DNA from: Branchiostoma floridae
Lineage: Eukaryota > Chordata > Leptocardii > Amphioxiformes > Branchiostomatidae
Length of the DNA: 64,000 nt
Assembly (NCBI RefSeq): GCF_000003815.2
Contig: NC_049983.1
Coordinates: 15,810,246-15,874,245 of the forward strand
Direction of reading: 5' to 3'
Shown: positions 12,101 to 25,400 of the stretch, one piece after another
Layout of the letters: every line of letters starts with the position of its first letter
Numbering within the stretch: the first letter of the stretch is position 1
Notes under the pieces: model-generated
The model's database searches: none
What the model saw: only the letters and a program-made list of their open reading frames with translations
What the model was told of the DNA's origin: nothing
Translations under genes and position numbers: made by a program

Positions 12101-15100
12101 AATTGTTATCTAAGTATACTATCTATTCTAGCAGAAATAGAAACAGCTTATTATATAATATTCCTTTGCTTTCCACATCGCCTGTAGCTTTACTAAAGCC
12201 GATCATTGTATCAAAATTAATACAACGCAAAGTGCGTTAACACCTGGGAGTACATGTTTACTTACCGGCTTCAGGTTCAGAACGAATTCTCCGTTTCTGC
12301 TGGCTTCCATGAGCTTTTTTACTTCAACAGTTAAGTTAACTGTGCTGTCCCAAGCCCTTGTCATGGAGAATTCAAGAAAATTCTGTAAATACACAGAAAA
12401 ATTAATTGATTCCAGGTTTACTGTTCATCGTATTTTCTCAGAAAACGAATAAGATTAAACATCAGATAAATATAGAGATCGCTATTATCATTTACTCCAA
12501 TTTTCATCAATCAATGACTGTTTTGTAAAGGTAATGTACATACCTCCCATACCTCCTATTATCATAATACCTGCAGTAGCATAGCATCATGATGATGTTG
12601 TTGATGTAAATTAAAATCAATGAAGCATAGTTTCATGTACCTTTACAAACTATAAATATACCTACAATAATGCAACAACGTCGACAAGATAAATTAATTC
12701 CCCCATGTGTTGACCTACATCTTGTGTTCCCAATATCTTTGTTGTGTCCACACATTCTTGGGAGACTCCAATACTCCCCAGCGTGGTTTTGAGCCGAGGA
12801 AGCAGGTGAACCGCCGACACCGAGTGCTGCGTAACCAAGTTCGTAAAGTCCACATTTTGGAATTCCATTGTTACATACAAGCTGCAAAAACACAAAACAA
12901 GTATAAGTTTTTAATATAGAATGGATTGTACTGAGCAACAACAACGTTAACATATCCTTCAAAACAATGTAAAGTACACATCATATTCAGAAGATGGTCG
13001 CTGCAACCATGCACAGGGAAATGAAAGACAAATTAGATATCAATGGAAATATAATATGATATGATATGATATGATGTGATGTGATGTGATGTGATGTGAT
13101 GTGATGTGATATGATATGATATGATATGATATAATATGATATAATATGATATGATATAATTTGGTACCGATAAACCAGACAAACCATATGGGCTAAGGAA
13201 AACTTTCCTTGGGGTATGTTAAACTTGAAGTTGTAAGACTGGCCTGGCAACAGTCTTGATTCTAGAATGGAAATAGCCATATGGATCAAGTGTAGCATAG
13301 ACACTAGCAACAGAGCTGAAAGTTGTACAGTACTTACTCAGTTGGGGCAGTCGGCTCCATCACTTCGTACTGGTTGAAACCATCGGTGATGGTGATGCCA
13401 TTCCAAATGGACATGTTACTTAGGAAGCTTATGACGTCAGGAGTGATCCTCTGCTGCATGCTGCTTTTCAGGGAGAATGTGATGGTAGGCTGCAGCAGAA
13501 ATGTGAGACTTTCCATAACCCCAAAGAAAATGACTTTGTCACGTAGCGGAAATAGAATTGCATATTTGGACACAAGATCAAACTGCCCGGAGACTAACAG
13601 TTGCCATTATCCGGATAGCTGTAATTGACCCTATGTTTTGACATTACGTCATGGGGATGCCAACATGCAAACGTAGTTGGTTGTTTGTGATTCTATAGTA
13701 ATATTTATAAGACTTAAGTCTAATCTTTTATAACCGTGAAGCTCACAGAATAACATATATATATATACACGTTAGAAGAATGCAGTAGTAATGACTACGA
13801 TTGAGCTACCGTCGTATGAATTGCAAAACAAGAACGCCAATACGGCCTGCTTCTGTCCGTTTCTTTGCAATAAAATGAGTATAAGTTATGTTATAACTGA
13901 GTTACTCTTCATGTTTGTCAATGGAGGCTGGTGAGTGCAAGGTGTGAAGTTGGGCCATCAATGAACAGTACGTTTCTGCAATATCAAGTTTGCAATGTTG
14001 TGCCATAATCCTACGACTCCGAACATATGTAAATCTTCATTGTACGTGGTATCTAGACAACTATACAAAAACGCTTACGGGTGTAATGTGGACACTGTTG
14101 ATAGTCTTTGCAGAGTTCCACCCGCCGTATCTTTCTCTCAGAAGTTGGAGTACTCGATCACGGAAACTGTCCTGAAGTTGCTGCTCCGACCCAATGGGCT
14201 CCGATAGGCATGGACATGACACGCTCAACTCATATTCCCTTGAAATGAAAGATATTAAAATGTAAGCTGATGGCGTCATACTGATGTTCTAGGTATGGTT
14301 GAGGTAGTCAGGAACTTTGTAACTTCTGGTGATTTCTGACACATTTCAACGATGGTCGATGTTGCGTGTTGTTTTATATGCCGACAATGCATACAAAATA
14401 TAGCATCAAAACCTATAGCCATTTAGCTTTTACAGTCTTGTAAATTGTTTGACTACTAGTACTACGTAGTAAAACTATATTATTGTATCTTTTGTCTGAA
14501 TTGCCATACAATTATCAAATTTTCTCCTGAAAACGGGATTTCTGCTGCAAAATATCTATGTCAATGGTCACAAAACATTCGACACTCTCCATCTCTGTTG
14601 TAAGTAAAGCAAACTTACGTTTCTTGCAGCAGGCAGTCAGCCCCGCAGTGCGGCGCACCTTCGAACACACACCACTGGCAGGAGGTATGTGTATAGCACG
14701 CTTGCGTATCTCTGAAATGCAAACAAAGAAATTTTAAAAGAAATCTTTATTTCTGCTACTGAACAGCTTAATCTTCTAACACAAAACTAAACGGCAAACT
14801 CGCGCTCTTCGTGGACCAGATGTTTGTCTACTAGAGACCAGAACCACCAGACAAAGCACAAGCAACTGGTTTTCCCGTAACCCCAATAAGAGACGTTCAG
14901 AAGAGTCGGAACCGTCTACCACTAGACATCAGTCATACGCACAGCCTCAACTCTGGCTTACTTTAACTCTTAAAGTAACAGAAACTACCAAAACGCACGG
15001 ACTGGAATCAGCAACTCTCATTATCATGTATTTTGTACCATCTACGTGTAAAATATGTATACAGACTTAATAGGACTTTTAATTATGTTAACTGTACCCC

Positions 15101-18100
15101 TGTTATATACGTTGTCTGACCCTTGCCGCTTCCCTCATGACCTCAATGAAGTGCCTCCTGCGGGCCGATTAGAGCTTTCATGAATTAACAGAGGTTCGAA
15201 CAAACAAACAAACAAAAACATTTCTTCCCGACTTCAATGGGCAATACCTGACGGGATGGTTAGGGCACAATAAAATCACTACAGCTATAAGCGTAACGAC
15301 AATTTCAGACCTTGGTGCACAGACAGGGGGACAAAAGTCACAGCTTTCGGTGCTCTTGTAGTCCACTGCGGTAGCTTGAAGGCTTCCCACGTTGATGTTG
15401 AAGTTTCCTATGTTGCTCACGAGCCTCCTGGCCTCTGCCTCTATCGCATGTACCTGGTCTAGTGGGACGCTGATACTGAAGGTGCAGTAGTTCTGTCAAA
15501 ACAACAAAATTCGGTCTCCAGGAAGAATAGTGGTACTATATTGGTGGGATTACTAATTTATAATGGAGATCCTAATGAAACAAACAAGCAAACAGACTGA
15601 TAAAAACGTATACGTTCTATAACAGCCTGGAACTAACCGATGTTGACTAAAAAGAACGCGAAGGCATTTTTTTGTCTTCAATTTTCCTGTGTGTTAAGGA
15701 GACAGGGATGTTATTAACATCATTTTCCCGTGAATTTATCGTCTTCCATGAACACCGACAATACTATATCAGTAACACATTTTTGTACGCTGTGATTCTA
15801 GTGATAAAAGTACTTTTCTCAGATTAGGCATGGTACATACGCTCTGTATCCATATGTTGTCCAAGTTCAGAGTGGCGACGGACGAAGGACCGAGCGTGTT
15901 GCTGACAAAGTTGATGATGTCCTGCTCCAAAACGTCACGGAGAGTAAAGTTCGACTCCATAATGTTGTTGAGATCTATATCATCACCGTTGACGTCTTCT
16001 AGGCTGATCTCAAACTTTACTCTGTGAAGTAATAAATTTCAGGGGTACCATAGGTATAGTTTACTAGGTATTCGTATGTGGACTTTTTTACGTGGCCATT
16101 TTTTTGTCAAATGCGAACACGCTTAGCACGTGGCGTAAACATTTGGCATGAAAATATTATTTGAAAATCAATATTACTTGAATTTCTAACCTTAAATGCC
16201 TCTACATACATTAAAATTACAAACGAACTACAACGAAACTACTGTTGTACAGTGGAACTATGATGGAGCTTATTGAGAGCAGCAATTAAGGAGGTAAGGT
16301 ATCTAAGCGCTTACGTGTTGTTAAACTCGTCGTCAGGATTTGCTGCTCTGTACTCCACATGTTGTCCGTCCACATCATGGCTGACGGTGAATTCCTCGTC
16401 CCAGGAGAGGATCTCTTGAATGGCGCTTTGCAGGCCCGTCAGGTTCTGGTATCCCATCGTTCTCTGTATCCTAAAGTCGATGGTATCCTGTGTTCATGAA
16501 GTGATTGAAAATTACCACCATGAGTTAATGATATCCAGTCTCAACGTCTTCCAATTGACATAACAGGAAAGGTGAGGTGAATATTTGTTAATATTATTAT
16601 GAATTCACATAAAATTGTTAATTAATTTAACACTAGTACTGGCGTTATATGCCCAGCTGCAGATTATTGGCCCTTGTCGGAATTGATCATACGGTTGCTT
16701 TACACGAGGATTACAGTCGTGCTTAAATTGATGATTTATACAAATGGTATTAGATGAACTTTGACCCCGAAAGTCACGAGTGTACTCTATGTCAATTTCA
16801 TGGAAAAGACCCGCATATTGAGGTACATGTACCTTGCTAGACGTCTAACACAGAACACATGATTACATTAGCATGCACACAGACACATTGACTAATGCAG
16901 TTGCACACACAAACACACAAATACATACATACAAACACGTACACCCCCTACGCATACACATAGAATGCAGTGGTGGTACTATAGGAAACTTACTCTTCCA
17001 ACTTGCACGGCATGGATGACTTTTTCAGGGACCTGAAACCCCCTGCTTTGGAGAGCATTGCGTAGAGAAGTTAGGAAACTGTCCGCAACATCCTGTTGCA
17101 TCTGGGATGTAACGTTAACGTCGGTAGGGATGAACATGCAGGGAAAGAACGCCGACATGTCTATGCTGTAAAACAAGACGACAGTTACATTACCATAGAT
17201 CTTTGTTAGAATAAAGGGTGTGTACAAAGGATGGAAAACAGTGTAAAGCAGATTTATCCAATTCTTGGTGAAATAGAACATACAAACTAAAATCAAAAGC
17301 TAGTATATATAACAATATTCATTTCAAACATAATCATCACATGTAATCGTGCCTTTTTCACAATATAAAAAAAAACTATACACAATATGAAAACTATACC
17401 AAAGAGACTTTTCCTAATTTGCTTTCTCCCTATGAATATCCAATCTGTTGTATTCTTACATTTACCGGCAATATGACATGTATCATTTTATCATTCTCTT
17501 TACTTTAGTGAGTACATGTATGCTATTTGAGAGGGTCAGACTGAAGATCTCTTGATATATGAGAACGCTTGAGCAACGACTAGCTAGTGATTACTAGCTT
17601 GTTAGCAACAACGGCTTCTTAGTTCACAAATATCTTTTATCGTGGAAACTACCTTTCCACCAAATAACAGTTGTCTCCACATTCGGGACCCTCGTTCAGC
17701 GTGCACCAACCACAGCTCGGGACGGATTCGCATGAGTCTTCGGATACACTGCAGACAGTACATTATAAACATGTACATTTAGATAAGAACAACACCTGGG
17801 TAATCCACATGCCACATTACCCTCATAAATACACATTATTGCCACAAGCTAGCACACTGTTCTATTGACCCAATGACTTGAGTGGATTGATAGGAAACTC
17901 AGAATGCTGTCACTTCAGGATTGATTGATCTTGGATATTTCGACAATTACTTCAAATCACATGATCTGTGAATGAATTCACAAACAAGCAAACATGCGCA
18001 CGGAAAACGATTCATTCGAGACGATGATGAACTTTGCAAAGATTGTGATCTTGGCAATGCGCATTTGTCTGTTGTTGGACACTGGCATTGGATTTTAAAA

Positions 18101-19417
18101 AAAATGCAAAACGTAGTCCTCACATTGTTGAACAGTCCTGTTGGCAGATGCTCCAGAAACCCCGTTCGTAGGAAACTTGAGCCGGCTTCATCGGTACTCC
18201 TGTTCCCGGGATGTCCAAGACAACCCTACCATCAGTCCAATCTGTATAGAACTCTTCTGCCTCAGCCGTCATGTTGATGTCCTTTCTGTTTACATCCTTA
18301 TGAATGGTGAAGCTTATCTCAATCTGTCAAAGAAAAGGACAATAACGTCATTCTATCAAAAGCCGTGTTTTCCTTTTAAACTAACTTATACTAACGCAAT
18401 AAGGGTTATTCTTGACGGATTTCATAACACATTTCACAATTGTCTGGTGATAAACCAGTTGACGCCATAGAAATTTGGGGCTAAAGTCATATAAGGCCTA
18501 TCAAAAGTAACTAAACAAACATTTACATTAAAACGTCGCAACCATGTCTAGACAAGTAAAGATTGTTCATGTTTACAAGCAGGGAACCTTAAACTTCGAC
18601 CTTTGACCAAAATGTATCACGACTGCAAATAGGCACTCGAAATTTGATGTGTCCCTGTACAACCATGTCGTCATTGTTCAGGAAGAAACGAAGTGATTGA
18701 TTTGCTGTTTTCTTCATTGGTTGGTTGGTTAATCGGTTGGTATATCCGAACGATTCTGAGCACCCTCAATAATCTAATTTGTTTTGACGATGGCATTCTT
18801 TACCTCCTTTGGCCAGATGTTAGCCACTGTTGCAGCTACGTCTGCTGGAAAGCTTCCAGAGGCCATCTCCTCAGTGACGTTTTCAAGGTGTTGCCTCGTG
18901 TCGAGAGACGTGGACATCATATCCGTGAAGTTTATGGGCGGGGCGAAGACAAGAATAAACTTGACGCTGTCGAAAACAATCAGATATCAGATATAACTCT
19001 CTGTACTTTGACTTTGTAAAACATTTAGACAAAAACTATATTGTACGCCAAAATGTCCTAAGGCTTTTTAACCTTTAAACGAAAGCACTCCACAATATGA
19101 CGTTGTATACATAAATAGTTTAAATGATGCAACAACCATGATAAGGGGCAACATATATCTTGTTGAAACTACTAATATTTCTAGTTTAGTCGAAAGTTTA
19201 TGTAGTAGTATTGTATGACATCTTAGTATTACTCACTCGGTAAAGTCGCTTGGGTCCAGACCAGCAGGCATGTTTGGGCATACCAAGTTGGTGCCTGAAA
19301 TAAGAACGTATTCGCGTGTGGGAACCAAAAACCAACTAACCAGTTGGTATTTGTTGAAGTAGGACTATTGAACTGATTTCTACTATAAAGACCAATATAG
19401 ACTATAATGTCGTTATC

Positions 19418-19485
<68 letters not shown>

Positions 19486-22400
19486 ACAAATCAATACGGA
19501 ACCTACCCGGATGAGGAGGCTTGAGTGTAACAATATCTGTTGTGGACGTCATGTTTGGATCTGCTACAGGTCCATTGCTTGCTTGAACATGCACCCCATT
19601 CGTTGGCACATTATTGTGATTTGGAAGAGTTGTGGGGTTCGCATTTGCTGATGGCAGAGTTATGGAGCCCGCATTTGCTAGTGGAAGAGTTGTGGGGCTC
19701 GCATTTGCTGATGGCAGAGTTGTGGGGCCCGCATTTGCTGAAGGGGGAGTTGTGGGGTTCGCATTTGCTGATGGAAGAGTTGTGAGGCCCGCATTTGCTG
19801 GTGGCAGAGGTGTGGGGTTCGCATTTGCTGATGGAGGAGTTGTGGGGCCCACATTTGCTGATGGAGGAGTTGTGGGGTTCGCATTTGCTGATGGCAGAGT
19901 TGTGGGGCCCGCATTTGCTGATGGAGGAGTTGTGAGGCCCGCATTTGCTGGTGGCAGAGTTGTGGGGTTCGCATTTGCTGATGGCAGAGTTGTGGGGCCC
20001 GCATTTGCTGATGGAGGAGTTGTGGGGTTCGCATTTGCTGATGGCAGAGTTGTGGGGCCCGCATTTGCTGATGGAGGAGTTGTGAGGCCCGCATTTGCTG
20101 GTGGCAGAGTTGTGGGGTTCGCATTTGCTGATGGCAGAGTTGTGGGGCCCGCATTTGCTGATGGAGGAGTTGTGGGGCCCACATTTGCTGATGGAGGAGT
20201 TGTGGGGTTCGCATTTGCTGATGGCAGAGTTGTGGGGCCCGCATTTGCTGATGGAGGAGTTGTGAGGCCCGCATTTGCTGGTGGCAGAGTTGTGGGGTTC
20301 GCATTTGCTGATGGCAGAGTTGTGGGGCCCGCATTTGCTGATAGAGGAGTTGTGGGGCCCGCATTTGCTGATGAAGGAGTTGTGGGGCCCGCATTTGCTG
20401 ATGGAGGAGTTGTGGGGTCTGCATTTGCTAGTGGAAGAGTTGTGAGGCCCGCATTTGCTGATGGAAGAGTTGTGAGGCCCGCATTTGCTGGTGGCAGAGT
20501 TGTGGGGCCCGCATTTGCTGATGAAGGAGTTGTGGGGTTCGCATTTGCTGATGGAGGAGCTGTGGGGCCCGCATTTGCTGAAGGAGGAGTTGTGGGGTTC
20601 GCATTTGCTGATGGAGGAGTTGTGGGGCCCGCATTTGCTGGTGGCAGAGGTGTGGGGTTCGCATTTGCTGATGGAGGAGTTGTGGGGTTCGCATTTGCTG
20701 GTAGCAGAGGTGTGGGGTTCGCATTTGCTGATGGAGGAGTTGTGGGGCCCGCATTTGCTGAAGGAGGAGTTGTGGGGTTCGCATTTGCTGATGGAGGAGT
20801 TGTGGGGCCCGCATTTGCTGGTGGCAGAGGTGTGGGGTTCGCATTTGCTGATGGAGGAGTTGTGGGGTTCGCATTTGCTGATGGAGGAGTTGTGGGGCCC
20901 GCATTTGCTGGTGGCAGAGTTATGGTGCCCGCATTTGCTAGTGGAAGAGTTGTGGAGCCCGCATTTGTTGTTGGAACAGTTGTGGGGTCTGCATTTGTTG
21001 TTGGCAGAGTTGTGGGGTCCGTATTTGTTGTTGGAACAGTTGTGGGGTCTGCATTTGTTGTTGGCAGAGTTGTGGGGTCCGCATTTGTTGTCGGAAGAGT
21101 TGTGGGATCCGCATTTGTCGTTGGAACAGTTGTGGGGTCCGCATTTGTTGTTGGAACAGTTGTGGGGTCCGCATTTGTTGTTGGAACAGTTGTGGGATCC
21201 GCATTTGTTGTTGGAACAGTTGTGGGATCCGCATTTGTTGTTGGAATAGTTGTGGGAACCGCATTCGGTGGTGGAGGGGTTGTTTGAGGAGCTGTGTGAG
21301 GCATAATACAAACCTGTTCGTGCTCATTGTATCTTATAATCATACAATGTTATATCTATCACAACTATCTATCTTAAGTCTCATTAATCTATCTGCGGAT
21401 CTATAAAATCTGCTTACATCTGTCTGTCTAACGTTATCTACCTGTACCTTTCTCTCTCTCTTTCTATATATCTCTCTGCATATTTATCAAATGGCTTTCA
21501 ATAGCGATGAATAGAAAGTTACAGAATGTAAGCAGATACACAAGTGGAAAGACACAAATACCTACACGTTACACAATGCGATGTCAAGGTGCAGACAGAG
21601 AGGCTCCAGTCAAAGAGCGTTCCTGGGGCACAGTCTTTGTGCACAGGAACCGGGTTATTTAGGTCACCCGTGCACTGGTAGAACATAGTGCAGTCCTGTG
21701 GGTCTGGATACATGCCAGCCGGCTTGCTCCCGCAGTCTACCGGGGGGCCTGACGTTGGAGCGAAACAAGACATCATATACAGATGAAGTAGACTACTAGT
21801 GTTTTGGCAAAAATCAAATGCCCGTTATATAAGCAAATGAAACAATGACAGCATTCCAAGGTCGAGTTTTACATGTCTACAAAGGACATGAAAAGATACG
21901 ATGGAAAAAGAAAGTGTGGGGTAGAGGGAGAAGTTAGAGTGAAGCGAATTGTTATCTGTTAGAAAACCTTATGGCAGGCAACAGAAGACGTTTACTTATG
22001 CCATTATTCACTTTTCACACTATGTAGTCGAAGCAAGCAGAAGATTTGGACCATACCAAGCAGAAAGGGGTCGGGAGTTGTTATTCCAGCAATCGTTGTA
22101 CTGTCTTCTGTTGTTGTAGGGCTTTCTGCCGTCGTCGTTACGTCTGTTGTTGGCGCCAGCGTCGTTTCTGGCGTTGTCGTGACGTCTGTCGTTGGCACCA
22201 GCGTCGTTTCCGTCGTTGTCGTTACGTCTGTCGTTGGCGCCAACGTCGTTTCCGCTGTCGTCGTCGCTGCAGTTGTCGTCGGCTCCGGGGTAGTTCTTTT
22301 ACATAGATACGTACGACAAACAAGTAAAACACTATTGTTTGCAAATGTTACTAATTATCGCTTATCGCAATACTAGGTATCGCTGATGCACAGCATTATA

Positions 22401-25400
22401 TTTCATACGTTATCTTCAATATTTAATACATTTTGTTACATTGCGTATTTGCATTACAATATAGATAATGTCAGTGTTGAAATAATAACTTACGGAGAGC
22501 ACGTCTCCTTGCAGACGGGGAAGTCCAACTCCTCACACCAGCCACAGTGTGGGAGAGCCTCACAGGTGGCACGATCAGACCTGTAATGTGGAATTATAGG
22601 ATAATGGCTACTTACTTACTTATTTCATATAGCATAATGGATACTCATTGGAATAAGGTATTTACTGATGACATCATTGTCCACTTTAACCCCTAGACAG
22701 CCGTGTGGATTGCGTGTGCCATTTTAACCTTACGTTACCTATACTGACATAACTTAGGAACTAGCTAAGCTGTAACTATATGCAAAGCTGTCATCGTATT
22801 ATTTGGGGTAGATATTACAGCGCATATGACAAATACATAATTATACGTTGATTAAGACCATAGGTCTATTCCATAGAATACGACCATGTATGTTTTAAAT
22901 ATCTTACTGTGCACTGCACATCACCGGACAGTCCTGTATCCCCGAGCCGGGTTGGTATGGTGGTGGTGTGTTTGTTTGCCCCGCTCCTTGGCTGCTTGGG
23001 ACTCCTCGAGGAGCTTGATTGATATGGGCGCATATGGAATAGTTAATGTCACAAACTTGTTTAAAAATACTGAAGACGTTTTTGCTCATTCCACATTCTT
23101 TTTCAGAAAAATAACTGTATCTACTCACGAGGACAGGGAATGTCCGTCAAGACACCGAGGAATCCACTCGAACAGGCTTCATTTTCCCAGGCACACGAGC
23201 AGGGGCACTGCAAACAGGGTCAGAACATTGGTATTATGTAGATGATTATAAATAGTAGTCTGATGATGTAGCTGAGTGTGCATACAGGAACATGCGTAAC
23301 TTCGATTTTTTAATGTTGCCTGACTCAGATCAGAATGCATGGTCATAGGTAATTGCCATTCTATGGACAATTCTATTCATTAACATCAATTAACCAATCG
23401 GGAGCATTTGACACTGTGGGCCAGTCGTACCATTGAATTGTCGACAGCTTTGATTTATTGATTTGAAATATCAATAATCTCTATGGACTTGGCTGTTTGA
23501 TCACCACATGATAAAAGGAATGGGACATCTATCTTCCTGCCAAAATGATCCCATCACATTTGCACGACCTGTATGATGTGTATTGTACTTTACTTCGTTG
23601 TGGTCTTAAGCAAATAACACACCTTACCTGGCAAACAGACTGAACATTTGCATCGCAGGTATCGCAAACTTCGTCACAGGAGCAGTCCTAGAAAAATGTA
23701 TAAGAAAGTTTCTTTCATTTCCCTACCTTAGGTATCATGCATTTTGTTTTGATAATTGTAGGTCATAATTTTTTTCAAAAGAAATCTCAAATGGCCGGTA
23801 CTTCATACTATATAGCAGCCGAATGGTAAATAGCACCGTGTTTATGTGAAGATGCCGATTCAGATTCCAGTTCGATAAGGACCAAACAAAATCGTCCAAG
23901 CAACGTGTTTCTAAAACAATATATAAACAATGTAAAATATCTGTATTATGTAATGAAGTAGAAGACAATTCAGTTTGAAACAATATCTCTCGTGTGTAAA
24001 TAGAGACCAACTGAGTGAAACCGCACAGCTTGTCTCCTACCTGCCGCTGGCTGTCGTCGCAATTGGTTGTCTGACGGTTGTGTAGAACCAACAAAAACGT
24101 GTTGGTGTTGCTAACTGGGTACATGGAGAACTGGGTACACGTTGGGCCCGTGGTGACCTCCAGGCCAGTGAACCCGGAAGTGTCGTAGAACAGCTGGGAG
24201 TTTTGGGTAACATAACTGTTGCACCATCCCGGCTGAAAAATGCAAAAGAGATTTTATAAGAAATTTGTTAGCGGTACAAATATTATAGAATGAATGAATG
24301 AATGAATGAATGAATGAATGAATGAATGAATGAATGAATGGTTTATTTGTTGTACAACACAACTTCAGTAAAAACATTTGGCAGCCAATTGGCTGAATTG
24401 CACGTTTTTTTCCATCAAATCCTTAGTACATCGAGTTAAAGACTATCTGATGAATAACACTTATACACACTAAAACTAAGTATCCTTTAAAACTTTATAT
24501 AAATACATATTATATTATAGAAATTTATAAAAAAAAGGGATGGTTAAAGTCGATCGAGTAGGACTCACATAGTATTACTTAATGGATTTATTATCTTTTA
24601 TTTAAGTTCCAAAGTTCATCAAAACGAAGGCTGCATTAATAAAAAATACTACCGTCAGGAATTCTCCCCTGGCTACCAGTTCCTTCGCCAGCCAAGGGAA
24701 CCTGTCCGTCAGGTGATCGTGCTCCATGTTCGGTGATGTCGGTAGCTCAATGAAATAGCTGTTTGACAAGATTAGATAGCACTATGATAATATAACAGTT
24801 TGTAACTATTGATGGCCCCTTGTTGTCAACTTGTAAGTCTATTAAATTGTATATGACATATAAATTGGAAATGACAACATGGTATATTGATAAGTTGACA
24901 TTGCGTTGCACGTTGCATTACTTTCGTTGCACAAGTAATAAGTGTATATAAAACTGAGACTATAATACCGTGCTTACCATGTTCAAAATTCATTGAGACA
25001 TATTAACCCATGGATATCCATACTCATTATCCTACGTTTAATCAAGTTAATAACATACCTTTAAGTTAAGTTAAAACTTACCCGCTGTCGTCAAGTAAGA
25101 AGCACTCAAATTCCGCCGATAAACATTCGGGGATCTGAAAGAGTTTTTCAAGAGATCGGCAACACCAATATATGATTGTACTATGCTCAATGCTTGTAAT
25201 ATTATTTATTATTCTAGTTGACGTTATCGCTCATCACAGACACTACATGTATGTCTCATGTGCATATTCCGCAAAATATCAAAAATACTTTTCTCACCTC
25301 AGAGTACAACAGGGAATAGTACTGCCTCTCGATGATATCAGCTGCGATAACGCCTAAAATCTGCTGAGTGCTGCATAGAAGATGCCGATATAACATCATG

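Noticed and set aside
12987-13310. Ile/Ser/His/Tyr-rich minus frame
   Set aside because: It is a translation of the TGATA/TGATG pentamer tract.
19625-21280. CRISPR-like array
   Set aside because: Units are contiguous 30-base coding repeats without unique spacers, in a eukaryotic exon.
19632-21287. Long plus-strand open frame (about 551 codons), Val/Gly/Ala/Phe-rich
   Set aside because: It is a shadow of the 30-base repeat. It has no splice context and does not extend past the array, while the minus Thr/Pro frame joins its neighbouring exons.
19611-21311. Other minus frames over the repeat (Cys/His/Asn-rich and Gln/Met-rich)
   Set aside because: Both hit stops before the unique 3' end of the exon, so they cannot continue to the donor at 19507.
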